This document shows positions 9,088-16,758 of a stretch of 64,000 nt of DNA, in pieces. The notes beneath the pieces are model-generated. The model saw only the letters and a list, made by a program, of their open reading frames with translations, had not been told where the DNA came from and made no database searches. The stretch's first letter is position 1; each line of letters begins with the position of its first letter. The translations under genes and the position numbers were made by a program. Origin of the DNA: Jannaschia maritima (GTDB lineage: Bacteria; Pseudomonadota; Alphaproteobacteria; Rhodobacterales; Rhodobacteraceae); assembly GCF_030973515.1 (NCBI RefSeq), contig NZ_JARGZA010000004.1:1-64000 (forward strand), written 5' to 3'.

Positions 9088-10943
9088 TCCGGTCGCCCGC
9101 CGTCGCCCCACAGGTGGACATGTCCGTCACGCCCGCGGAGTTCGTGAAGCCCGATGTCCCGCAGCCCCAGTGCCGCGGTGCGCGCCGCGGGATCGCCGTC
9201 CTGCTGCAGCAGGGCGTCCGACAGCACGACCGCGTGGCCCTGGTCCTTCGCGACCCCCTGGAGGCGGCTGGCGGTGTTCACCACGTCTCCGGCGATTGTC
9301 ACGTGGCGGTGCCGCGCGGCGCCCGCCACCGTCGCGCGCACCCTGCCCCAATGCGCACCGATCCGCACCGGCGCGATGCCGGTCGTCGTCGCGCGGATGT
9401 CGCCCACGAAGTCGAGCGCCGCCGCCGCATCGCCGGGGCGCGGTTCGGGCAGGCCGAAGATCACCATGGCGCCGTCGCCCGCGAAGCCCTCGACCACCCC
9501 CCGGTGGCGGGCGGCGCATTCTGCGACGGCGTCGTGGAACCGGCGCAGCAGGGCCACGGCGCCGTCCGGGCCCGCGCGTTGCGCCAGGGCGGTGTAACCC
9601 GCCAGGTCGACGAAGACCGCCGCGGCCTGCTGCGCGCGGCCGTCGAAACCGGGTCGCGCGGCGTCGGCCAGGGCGTCGACCATCAGGGGCGATTGATAGC
9701 GGCCCAGGTTCGCGGCGCGGCGGGTTCCACGGATCGTGCGAACCGCCATACCCGTCCCGGTCCCCAGGGTCAGGGCCGCCAGCGCCGTCGCCCCGTCGAG
9801 CCACAGGCCGGACACGAAGGCCCATTGCAGCCCACCCGCGGCCGCCCCCCAAACCCCCGCCGCCAGGAGCGGACCCGTCACGGGCGGGGCCAGCCCCGCC
9901 GCCAGCACCGTCAGCACGGCCAGGACCGGTGCGATGGTCAGGTCGATCGCCCAGGTCGCGGGGTCGCGGCGGAGATGCCGTCCGTCCAAAAGGTTCGCCG
10001 CCAGCGTGGCCTGCGCCTCGACCCCCGGCAGCATCGGATCGAAGGGGGTGGCGTGACGGTCACCCGCACCGGCGACGTCGATCCCGAGGAACACCACCCG
10101 CCCCGCCAGGTCCGCCACGGCCACGTCGCGCAGTGGCCATGTGGGCACGGTGCCACGCGGGCCGTGATAGACCAGCGGCACCGCGCCGAACCGGTCCAGG
10201 GGTATCGCGGCGGCGGGCGTCTGCACCGCGCTGCCAGGCGCACCATCGGCCCCCCGGCCGCGCAGGATCAGCGGCGCGAACCGTTCGGGCACGGCCTGCC
10301 GGACGGCAGATAGGGCCAGGGCCGGAACCCAGGTTTCCCCGTCCTCCCCCATCAGACGTCGGCCCGCGGGGATGCGGCGCAACGCGCCGTCTGGTTCCAG
10401 CACGACGTTCGCGTGCCCCATGACGGATGCCGCCGCGAGGGACGCGACCGGCGCGCGGGGGACGGCCGCGAAGAGATCGGGCATGTCCACCAGCACGTCG
10501 AACCCGCTGCGCGTCAGATCGGGAGCGGCGGCGGGGGGTGCGCCATCCGGACCATCGCCCCGCGCGACCGCCAGGACGGGGGTCGGGACGATGCCGGCCA
10601 GCGCGGCCGCCAGGGCCGGGTCGCCGTCGCGCGGACCGAGCAACAGCAGGTCCAGCGCGATCCCGGCCGCGCCGCGCGCGTCGATCGCGCGGACGGCGTC
10701 GGCCAGGGCGGCGCGCGGTGGCGGGAACTCACCCAACGCCGCGATGTCGCGGTCGTCGATCAGAACGACGGCCACTCCGTCCGGCGACGCCAAGGGCCCC
10801 CGCAAGGCGAAGCGCAGGTCCAGCGACCATCCCTCGACCGCCCGCCCGAATCCGGTGGACGCACCCGGCTGCAACGCCCCAAGCAGCAGTCCCGTCAGGG
10901 CGGCGAAGGCCACGAGGGGCCAGGCGCGACGGATGGACGTCAC
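9084..10943 (-). CDS. CHASE2-domain class III nucleotide cyclase
   Basis: A 619-residue membrane cyclase: an N-terminal helix (9-28), a periplasmic CHASE2 sensor (about 35-325), a bundle of three helices (about 334-402) and a C-terminal class III catalytic domain (about 440-600). Both metal aspartates are present (Asp446 in VFVDLAGYT, Asp490 in FAGDGAM), as are the Thr, Asn and Arg of VTIAGDVVNTASR. The lysine that normally specifies the base four residues before Asp490 is Gly486, so the product (cAMP, cGMP or other) is not certain. GTG start, overlapping the FecR stop as GTGA; it in turn overlaps crp. Confidence 0.9.
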   Translation of the reverse strand: MTSIRRAWPLVAFAALTGLLLGALQPGASTGFGRAVEGWSLDLRFALRGPLASPDGVAVVLIDDRDIAALGEFPPPRAALADAVRAIDARGAAGIALDLLLLGPRDGDPALAAALAGIVPTPVLAVARGDGPDGAPPAAAPDLTRSGFDVLVDMPDLFAAVPRAPVASLAAASVMGHANVVLEPDGALRRIPAGRRLMGEDGETWVPALALSAVRQAVPERFAPLILRGRGADGAPGSAVQTPAAAIPLDRFGAVPLVYHGPRGTVPTWPLRDVAVADLAGRVVFLGIDVAGAGDRHATPFDPMLPGVEAQATLAANLLDGRHLRRDPATWAIDLTIAPVLAVLTVLAAGLAPPVTGPLLAAGVWGAAAGGLQWAFVSGLWLDGATALAALTLGTGTGMAVRTIRGTRRAANLGRYQSPLMVDALADAARPGFDGRAQQAAAVFVDLAGYTALAQRAGPDGAVALLRRFHDAVAECAARHRGVVEGFAGDGAMVIFGLPEPRPGDAAAALDFVGDIRATTTGIAPVRIGAHWGRVRATVAGAARHRHVTIAGDVVNTASRLQGVAKDQGHAVVLSDALLQQDGDPAARTAALGLRDIGLHELRGRDGHVHLWGDGGRPE

Positions 10944-11557
10944 CGTGCCGTCCAGTCACCCCCGAGCCTTCGGGCGAACCCTTCGATCCGTTCAGCACCC
11001 CAGGATTTCGGCGGCCCGATCACGCCGTCGGCCGTGACGTCGACCCCCTCGCCCGCGTCCAACGCGACGGCGCCACCGCGACCGGCCACCAGCACCCGGC
11101 CCTTCGACACGAACGCTGCGGTGGCACGATCCTCGACGGCGACGGCCCACGTGGTGGACCGAACGGCCGCGACGGCGGACGGCGTGCGGACCTCGAACCC
11201 ACCCGGGCGGCCGCGGTCGAGGAAGAACCCGGCTATGCCCCGGAACAGGTCCACGCCCGGGCGTTCGCGACCCGGGGCCATGATGCGTTCGAGCGCGATC
11301 AAGGTCCCAGGGCCGATCGTCATCTCGAGCCCCGTGTTGCAGCGCAACGTGGCACGCCCCGAGGGACCGGTTCCGATCCGGTCGGCGCGGGCCAGGACGT
11401 GTCCCGGAACGGCCGCGACCGAGCGACCGCCCCGCTCCAGCACCACGGCATCGGTGACGCGGACGACCTGACATACCTCGACCGTCTGTGCGTCCGCGGG
11501 TGTCACGAGGACCAGGACGGCGCAGGATGCGGCGGCGAGTCGTGATCGTATCGGCAT
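10940..11557 (-). CDS. Secreted FecR-domain protein
   Basis: A 205-residue periplasmic protein with a signal peptide ending near residue 23 (VTPADAQT) and a FecR domain: an early segment GHVLARADRIGTGPSGRATL, then VRTPSAVAAVRSTTWAV, the repeated beta-solenoid pattern of this family. FecR domains sense or transmit envelope signals. Gene order FecR, CHASE2 cyclase, Crp with overlaps of four bases suggests it feeds the cyclase's periplasmic CHASE2 domain. It is the first gene of the three-gene operon; the start is the ATG at 11557. Confidence 0.85.
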   Translation of the reverse strand: MPIRSRLAAASCAVLVLVTPADAQTVEVCQVVRVTDAVVLERGGRSVAAVPGHVLARADRIGTGPSGRATLRCNTGLEMTIGPGTLIALERIMAPGRERPGVDLFRGIAGFFLDRGRPGGFEVRTPSAVAAVRSTTWAVAVEDRATAAFVSKGRVLVAGRGGAVALDAGEGVDVTADGVIGPPKSWGAERIEGFARRLGGDWTAR

Positions 11558-11663
11558 GAACTTCCCCCGGTCGGCCTGTCCTTACGGCAAGCCATGCGCC
11601 GATCGGGGCGCCACGTCCAGGGCGCGGCGAGGATCCGGGGGCGCCCTGTTGGAAGCCGGGACG

Positions 11664-12560
11664 TCAGGCGGCGGTCGCGTCGCCCTCTTCGTTCGTGCCG
11701 GGCGTTCGATCGGCCGGGGCCGGATCGACCTCCCTCGCCGGATCGGCACGCGAAAGCAGGTCCTTCAGGACCGGCGCCAGCCGGTCGGCCAGCGTGGCGT
11801 GCGAGGACGGGGCCATCGTCAGGCGCGCGCTTTCCACCTCGGACGGATCGAAGTCCAGGTCGTCGAACTCGCCCGCCGCGTCGGCGGTGCGCATGTCGGC
11901 GCGGAGGACGACGTCCACGTCGTCGCGCAAGTCGTCGACCATCGCGTCGGTGACGAAGAGCGGCGGTCGGCCAAGGTCGCCCGGCGCCGCGTCCCCGTCC
12001 AGCCACAACAGCACCTTGGGACAAGCGAAGCCGTCCAGGAGCGTGGTCATCCGGGCCGTCCAGGCCTCCCGCAGCTCGGCGACCACGCGCTCGAACCGCG
12101 CCGGGTCCCGGTCGCGCAGGTCGCACAGCATGTGGCCGGTGAAGACGAAGTCGCTGAAGTCGACCTCCGGGAACAGCTTGGTCATCTTCTTGGAATGGCG
12201 CAGGAACCGGTCGTTCCGCCGCGGATGGACGGTGTAGAGCCGGTTGGACAGGTTCTGCGCGCCCATCACCTGCACCACGGCCAGGTCCGCCCCCGCCGCG
12301 TGCGCCAGGAGCGCCTCGTCCTTCGCGAACACGTCGACGCCGCCGTTCTGCACGCCGAGGTTCGCGACCGGGCGGTCCAGGGCGCGGGCCAGGCGGTCGG
12401 TCAGGGGGTCGGGGACGTAGCGTCCGTGCACCTCCGACGAGCCGATCACCACGACGTGGGGCGCCGCGGGATCGACGGCGGGTCCGCGGAAGGCCAGCTT
12501 GCTGTCGCCGTACCGGCAGGGGGCGTGGTCGGACCCGGGGGGGCTGCGCTCGAAGCTCAT
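11664..12560 (-). CDS. DUF6473-type protein
   Basis: A 298-residue protein with the N-terminal CRYGDSKLAFRGP motif and a Rossmann-like start HVVVIGSSEVHGRYV, as in the DUF6473 family common in Rhodobacterales. The GSSEVHGRYV and ASSHATLA segments recall SGNH-type folds, but no complete catalytic triad is evident. The C-terminal 30 residues are low-complexity and acidic. Start chosen at the ATG at 12560 because family members begin close to this point; a GTG at 12581 is possible. No clear Shine-Dalgarno supports either. Function unknown. Confidence 0.72.
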   Translation of the reverse strand: MSFERSPPGSDHAPCRYGDSKLAFRGPAVDPAAPHVVVIGSSEVHGRYVPDPLTDRLARALDRPVANLGVQNGGVDVFAKDEALLAHAAGADLAVVQVMGAQNLSNRLYTVHPRRNDRFLRHSKKMTKLFPEVDFSDFVFTGHMLCDLRDRDPARFERVVAELREAWTARMTTLLDGFACPKVLLWLDGDAAPGDLGRPPLFVTDAMVDDLRDDVDVVLRADMRTADAAGEFDDLDFDPSEVESARLTMAPSSHATLADRLAPVLKDLLSRADPAREVDPAPADRTPGTNEEGDATAA

Positions 12561-12729
12561 GTCACATGCTCGATTCGTCACGTCTCCCGTGGGTTGTGGG
12601 GGCCAAGCCTTACCGAAGGGTCAAGGCGCGGATACGTGTCGAATGCGACCGATGCCGCCGCCCCGTTCTTGTGCGCGGCAAGGGCATCGCTATGGTCCCG
12701 GCGAAGCCGCGGGCCAGGGGATCGGACTT

Positions 12730-13608
12730 ATGGAGATATCGACCATCGGCGTCGTGGGCGCGGGTCAGATGGGCAACGGCATCGCGCATGTCTGCGCGCA
12801 GGCGGGCTATGGCGTGATGCTGACCGACGTGGGGCAGGACGCGCTGGACCGCGCGCAGGCCACGATCCGCCGCAACATGGACCGGCAGGTCGAACGCGGC
12901 AAGACGACGGAAGCGGAGCGCGACGACGCCCTGGGGCGCATCGGCACGACGCTGACACTTGCCAACCTGGGCGCCGCCGACCTGATCATCGAGGCCGCGA
13001 CGGAGCGCGAGAGCGTGAAGCAGGCCATCTTCGAGGACCTGTTGCCGCATCTGCGCCCCGACACGATCCTGACGTCGAACACGTCCAGCATCTCGATCAC
13101 CCGGCTGGCCAGCCGCACCGACCGGCCCGAGAAGTTCATGGGGTTCCACTTCATGAACCCCGTCCCCGTGATGCAGCTGGTCGAGCTGATCCGCGGCATC
13201 GCCACGGACGAGGACACGTACCGCGCCTGCCTGGGGGTGGTGGAGCGCCTGGACAAGCAGGCCGCCGTAGCGGAGGACTTCCCCGCCTTCATGGTCAACC
13301 GCATCCTGATCCCGATGATCAACGAGGCGGTCTATACCCTCTATGAAGGGGTGGGGACGGTGACGTCGATCGACACGGCGCTGAAGCTGGGCGCGAACCA
13401 CCCGATGGGTCCGCTGGCCCTGGCGGACTTCATCGGCTTGGATACTTGCCTGGCGATCATGAACGTCCTGCACGACGGATTGGCGGACACCAAGTACCGC
13501 CCCTGCCCGCTTCTGGTGAAGTACGTCGAGGCAGGGTGGCTGGGGCGCAAGACGAAGCGGGGGTTCTACGACTATCGGGGGGACGGGGAGCCTGTGCCGA
13601 CGCGGTAG
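12730..13608 (+). CDS. 3-hydroxybutyryl-CoA dehydrogenase
   Basis: A 292-residue NAD(P)-dependent 3-hydroxyacyl-CoA dehydrogenase. The nucleotide site is GVVGAGQMGNGIAH (GxGxxG at 10-15), the catalytic region shows SNTSSISITRLA and GFHFMNPVPVMQLVE (catalytic His), and the C-terminal domain has FMVNRILIPMINEA and GANHPMGPLALADFIGLD. It acts in short-chain acyl-CoA metabolism (butyrate, polyhydroxybutyrate or ethylmalonyl-CoA routes). The start is the ATG at 12730 with AGGGGAT upstream. It is separated from etfBA by the cyclase cassette. Confidence 0.95.
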   Translation: MEISTIGVVGAGQMGNGIAHVCAQAGYGVMLTDVGQDALDRAQATIRRNMDRQVERGKTTEAERDDALGRIGTTLTLANLGAADLIIEAATERESVKQAIFEDLLPHLRPDTILTSNTSSISITRLASRTDRPEKFMGFHFMNPVPVMQLVELIRGIATDEDTYRACLGVVERLDKQAAVAEDFPAFMVNRILIPMINEAVYTLYEGVGTVTSIDTALKLGANHPMGPLALADFIGLDTCLAIMNVLHDGLADTKYRPCPLLVKYVEAGWLGRKTKRGFYDYRGDGEPVPTR

Positions 13609-13614
13609 GGGGCG

Positions 13615-14640
13615 ACCCCATCGTTGGCATAGCATATCCCGGTCGGCGAAAGTTAATTTCGCTATTCGTCATTGCATGACGATTTGCACGCGAATACGCA
13701 TTGGGATTATCGAGATACGAGATATTACGGACCTAAGCGATGATGTACCCCGCGAGCTAACAGCATTTCTGCCGCAGCCCGAAGTTCTAGGCCCTACCAA
13801 TCTGTGGCCCTGAACATGATACGGCGACGCATGTCTTAATAATTGGAACAACGCGCGAAAAAGATGTATCAATGCGATCAAAAGCAGTCACTCTCTTTCG
13901 TGCGTTAGCCTGCATCTTTTCGTTGATCACTTTGGCACCTGCGGCGATGCCAGACACAGCAAACATATCTCCCGATATCGACAAGCATACCTGTTGGACT
14001 AGCGAGAGAACAATCACAAATGGTCAAAGATCGTTCCAGAGACTCTTGGAGCGCGTTCTTGACTTTGAAGTCATGGGGCGGGTCGATGACGCTTATCGCT
14101 GTCTTGATGAGGAAATAGAACATGAGACGGGCGGGGTAGCCGCGTCGAGAAGTCGAATGCTGACTTTCTTCTTACTTGGTATGGATATTGCCAGACGGGA
14201 AGAGAATCGTAGCAAGGCTATATCATACGGCTTTACGGCCCTTAAGTGGCTTGCGCAAGAACACCGTGTCGATAATCAAATTTCACGTCCTTTTTCATTA
14301 TCGATCAAAGAGAAATCCGACGAAATCGTTATGACTGTGTCCGCGATAGCTGACATTTATTATCATATGGGGGATCATAAGACTGCCGATCTATATGAAG
14401 GTCTTATTGCACACCGCTCATGCAACCCGATGGTTCTCTCTACTGAGATAGTATGGATGCAGCGTCTGAAGGAAGCGAGGCGCTGGAGGCTGGAACAACA
14501 TGATGCGCTGCCTCCTGTGGCGTGCCCCTCGGCAGATGCGTTTCTCAGAATATTGATGCCGTAATTCTGAGGGCTCTTGATAGACGCAGCCGTACCATCA
14601 GTATCGAAAACACTGGACGGTTGCATGATGCGACGGACGG
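13615..14640. other. AT-rich island
   Basis: Between the hbd stop and the HPr gene the sequence turns visibly AT-rich (runs such as GAAAGTTAATTTCGC, TTAATAATTGG and TTATTATCATATGGG) and uses codons such as ATA, AGA and TTA that are rare elsewhere in the window. It holds one credible gene (13872-14564). The 263 bases before it contain only a 45-codon open frame (13676-13813) without a ribosome site. No tRNA, integrase, transposase or terminal repeat was seen, so the way it arrived is not apparent. Confidence 0.75.
13872..14564 (+). CDS. Secreted orphan protein in AT-rich island
   Basis: A 230-residue protein with an N-terminal signal peptide (RALACIFSLITLAPAAMPDT). The mature part is mostly helical: segments such as FEVMGRVDDAYRCLDEEIEH, YGFTALKWLAQEH and DIYYHMGDHKTADLYEGLI have a TPR-like rhythm. 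Two or three cysteines in the mature chain (HTCWT, YRCLD, HRSCNP) could form disulfides. Codon use and base composition differ sharply from all neighbours, which suggests horizontal transfer. I do not recognise a family; a lone gene between core genes has no operon context. Confidence 0.65.
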   Translation: MRSKAVTLFRALACIFSLITLAPAAMPDTANISPDIDKHTCWTSERTITNGQRSFQRLLERVLDFEVMGRVDDAYRCLDEEIEHETGGVAASRSRMLTFFLLGMDIARREENRSKAISYGFTALKWLAQEHRVDNQISRPFSLSIKEKSDEIVMTVSAIADIYYHMGDHKTADLYEGLIAHRSCNPMVLSTEIVWMQRLKEARRWRLEQHDALPPVACPSADAFLRILMP

Positions 14641-14645
14641 CGCCA

Positions 14646-14915
14646 CTACATCCCCTCCCCGAACTTGTCCGCAACGAGGACCCCCAGCGCCGCCAACAGC
14701 GCGTCCGCGTCCGGACCCGTCGTCTCCACCTCGATCGTCGTGCCGCGGCTGGCGGCCAGCATCAGCAGGCCCATGAGGGAATCGCCGGTCGCGTCCAGCC
14801 CGTCGCGGGACACGATCGCGGTAGCGTCGTGCGCCTCCACCACCTCCACGAACTTGGCCGAGGCGCGGGCGTGGAGCCCCTTCTCGTTGACGATCTCGAA
14901 CGTGTCGCGCGGCAT
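14646..14915 (-). CDS. Phosphocarrier protein HPr
   Basis: An 89-residue HPr. The phospho-His lies in KGLHARASAKF (His15) and the HPr kinase target serine in GDSLMGLLML (about Ser46). In alphaproteobacteria it relays phosphate from a PtsP-type enzyme I to EIIA proteins in a regulatory rather than sugar-transport PTS. It is the last gene of the run chvI-chvG-hprK-rapZ-EIIA-HPr, 27 bases after the EIIA stop. The kinase HprK is encoded 1.3 kb upstream in the same run. Confidence 0.93.
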   Translation of the reverse strand: MPRDTFEIVNEKGLHARASAKFVEVVEAHDATAIVSRDGLDATGDSLMGLLMLAASRGTTIEVETTGPDADALLAALGVLVADKFGEGM

Positions 14916-14942
14916 GGGGCCCCCTGACCAAACGATGCGTGG

Positions 14943-15335
14943 TCAGGCGCCCGGCCCCTCCACCACGTCCATGTAGCGGGTTCCCGCGGCCTTGGCCAAG
15001 GCGACCGCCTCGCCCACGGGCTTGCGCCGGGACCGGGCCAGCTTGATGAGGCTGGGGAGGTTCGCACCGTAGAAGATGACGCGGTCGCGCTTCACGCAGG
15101 CGGGCATCGACAGATTGCTGGGCGAACCCCCGAACATGTCGGTGACCACGACCACGCCGTCGCCCTGGTCGACGTCGTCGGCGGCGCGGCAGATCTCATC
15201 CTGCTTGCTGGCGCGGTCGCAGCTGGCCCCGACGGAGATGGCGTGCAGCGCGTCCTGTGGCCCGATCACGTGCTCGATGGCGCGGCGATACTCCTCCGCC
15301 AGGCCACCATGCGCCACGATGACGATGCCGATCAT
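14943..15335 (-). CDS. Mannose-type PTS EIIA protein
   Basis: A 130-residue EIIA of the mannose family. The N-terminal [15 protein letters not shown] contains the phospho-acceptor His9, and [13 protein letters not shown] is the conserved partner loop. No EIIB/C/D transport genes are present, so it is likely a regulatory EIIA as in the PTS(Ntr)-like chains of alphaproteobacteria. Its ATG overlaps the rapZ stop (ATGA), implying coupled translation. Confidence 0.92.
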   Translation of the reverse strand: MIGIVIVAHGGLAEEYRRAIEHVIGPQDALHAISVGASCDRASKQDEICRAADDVDQGDGVVVVTDMFGGSPSNLSMPACVKRDRVIFYGANLPSLIKLARSRRKPVGEAVALAKAAGTRYMDVVEGPGA

Positions 15336-16246
15336 ACGCTACCCCCGGCGGCCCCGCGCGCGACGCGGTCAAGCTCACGGTGGCGAATAGACACCCGCCA
15401 CCCGGCCTCCGCAAGGGAGGCGGCGAGCTTTTCCGTAACGGCAACCGAGCGGTGGCGCCCGCCCGTGCAGCCGAACCCGACGGTCAGGTGGGCGCGCCCC
15501 TCCGCCTGGAAGGCGGGCAGCAGGTCGAGCACCAGATCGAGGACGCGACCGAAGAACGGATCGTGCCGCGGATCGGCCGCCACGTGGTCGGCCACGCGCG
15601 CGTCGAGGCCCGTGAGGGGGCGCAGGTCGGGGTTCCAATGCGGATTGGACAGGAAGCGCACGTCGAACACCATGTCCAGCCCCCGCGGCAGCCCCCGCTT
15701 GTAGCTGAACGACTGCACCGACAGAGCAAGCGCCCGACCGTCGCCCGACAGGTGGCGCCGCACCTCCGCCTTCAGGTCGTGGACGGTCAGGTTCGTGGTG
15801 TCGATCACCACGTCGGCCCGGTCCACGAGCGGGGCCAGGATCTCCAACTCCTGCGCCACGCCCGCCTCGACGTCGCCGTGGGGGTTCATCGGGTGCCGGC
15901 GCCGGGTCTCGGAGAAGCGGGCGACCAGCCGGTCGGCGGAGCAGTCCAGGTACAGCAGGCGCATGGTTCGGGCGGGGTCGCGGCGCAGGTGCTCGGCCAG
16001 GGACAGGGTCGCGTCGACGCCGAAGTCGCGGTTGCGCACGTCCACGCCCAGGGCCAAGCGGCCGGGCAGCGCGCCCTCGAACAGGCGGGGCATCAGCGAC
16101 AGGGGCATGTTGTCGATCGCCTCGTAGCCCGCATCCTCCAACGCGTGGATCGCCGTGCTGCGGCCGGCGCCCGACGGCCCGGTCACCAGCACGACGTCCG
16201 GCGCATCGACGGCCTGCGGGCTCGGGGCGGGGGGACGCTGGGTCAT
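15332..16246 (-). CDS. rapZ: RNase adapter protein RapZ
   Basis: A 304-residue RapZ (YvcJ family) protein. The P-loop [20 protein letters not shown] (about residues 20-40) is followed by [19 protein letters not shown] and, in the C-terminal domain, [20 protein letters not shown]. In enterobacteria RapZ controls glucosamine-6-phosphate synthase through small RNAs; in alphaproteobacteria its role in this PTS cluster is less clear. The frame extends upstream to 16282 into hprK; the ATG at 16246, 8 bases after the hprK stop, is the better start. Confidence 0.93.
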   Translation of the reverse strand: MTQRPPAPSPQAVDAPDVVLVTGPSGAGRSTAIHALEDAGYEAIDNMPLSLMPRLFEGALPGRLALGVDVRNRDFGVDATLSLAEHLRRDPARTMRLLYLDCSADRLVARFSETRRRHPMNPHGDVEAGVAQELEILAPLVDRADVVIDTTNLTVHDLKAEVRRHLSGDGRALALSVQSFSYKRGLPRGLDMVFDVRFLSNPHWNPDLRPLTGLDARVADHVAADPRHDPFFGRVLDLVLDLLPAFQAEGRAHLTVGFGCTGGRHRSVAVTEKLAASLAEAGWRVSIRHRELDRVARGAAGGSV

Positions 16247-16253
16247 GGTCGGA

Positions 16254-16754
16254 TCACAGATGGCCACGGGAACCGCCGCCACAAGCCCCCGTGCCGCTGC
16301 GTCGCGGCATCGTGTTCCGCAGCCACAGGATCAGCTTCGCCGCCGTGTCGGGCCGCACCGCCTGGCGCAGCACGGGGAGGCGCAGGCCCAGCACGTCCAG
16401 GTCCTCCGGTGCCGGAATGCGTGGGGGGTCGCCCCCGAGCAGGACGACCGCGACCGGTTCGGCCTGCGCCACGACCGGAACCCCCACGACCCCCAACCCG
16501 CGCAAGTCCATCGCCGCGGGGCCGCCGTCCGGACGCGAAACGCGCAGCCCCCCGCCGTCCCGCGTCAGCAGGCACAGGTCGTCCGCCACCAGCGCCGCCC
16601 CCGCCACCATCATCTGCGCCGCCATGCCGGACTTGCCGATGCCCGGGGGCCCGCACAGGCACAGCGCCCGGCCGTCCACCGCCACCGCCGTCGCATGCAT
16701 CGACACGGCGTCCGCCCGCCCGCCCACGGGCCGGAGGCGGGGCAGATCGGTCAT
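16254..16754 (-). CDS. hprK: HPr kinase/phosphorylase, C-terminal-domain type
   Basis: A 166-residue HprK, about half the length of the Firmicutes enzyme: it lacks the N-terminal domain and begins with the catalytic core. The P-loop [17 protein letters not shown] is followed by LVADDLCLL, with the Asp pair expected in the active site, and by LGVVGVP. This short form is usual in alphaproteobacteria, where it phosphorylates HPr on serine. It starts 4 bases after the chvG stop. Confidence 0.9.
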   Translation of the reverse strand: MTDLPRLRPVGGRADAVSMHATAVAVDGRALCLCGPPGIGKSGMAAQMMVAGAALVADDLCLLTRDGGGLRVSRPDGGPAAMDLRGLGVVGVPVVAQAEPVAVVLLGGDPPRIPAPEDLDVLGLRLPVLRQAVRPDTAAKLILWLRNTMPRRSGTGACGGGSRGHL

Positions 16755-16758
16755 CGCG

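Noticed and set aside
13676-13813. A 45-codon open frame (MTICTRIRIG start) in the AT-rich island
   Set aside because: No ribosome site, too short, and no recognisable domain; it may be a fragment, so only mentioned.
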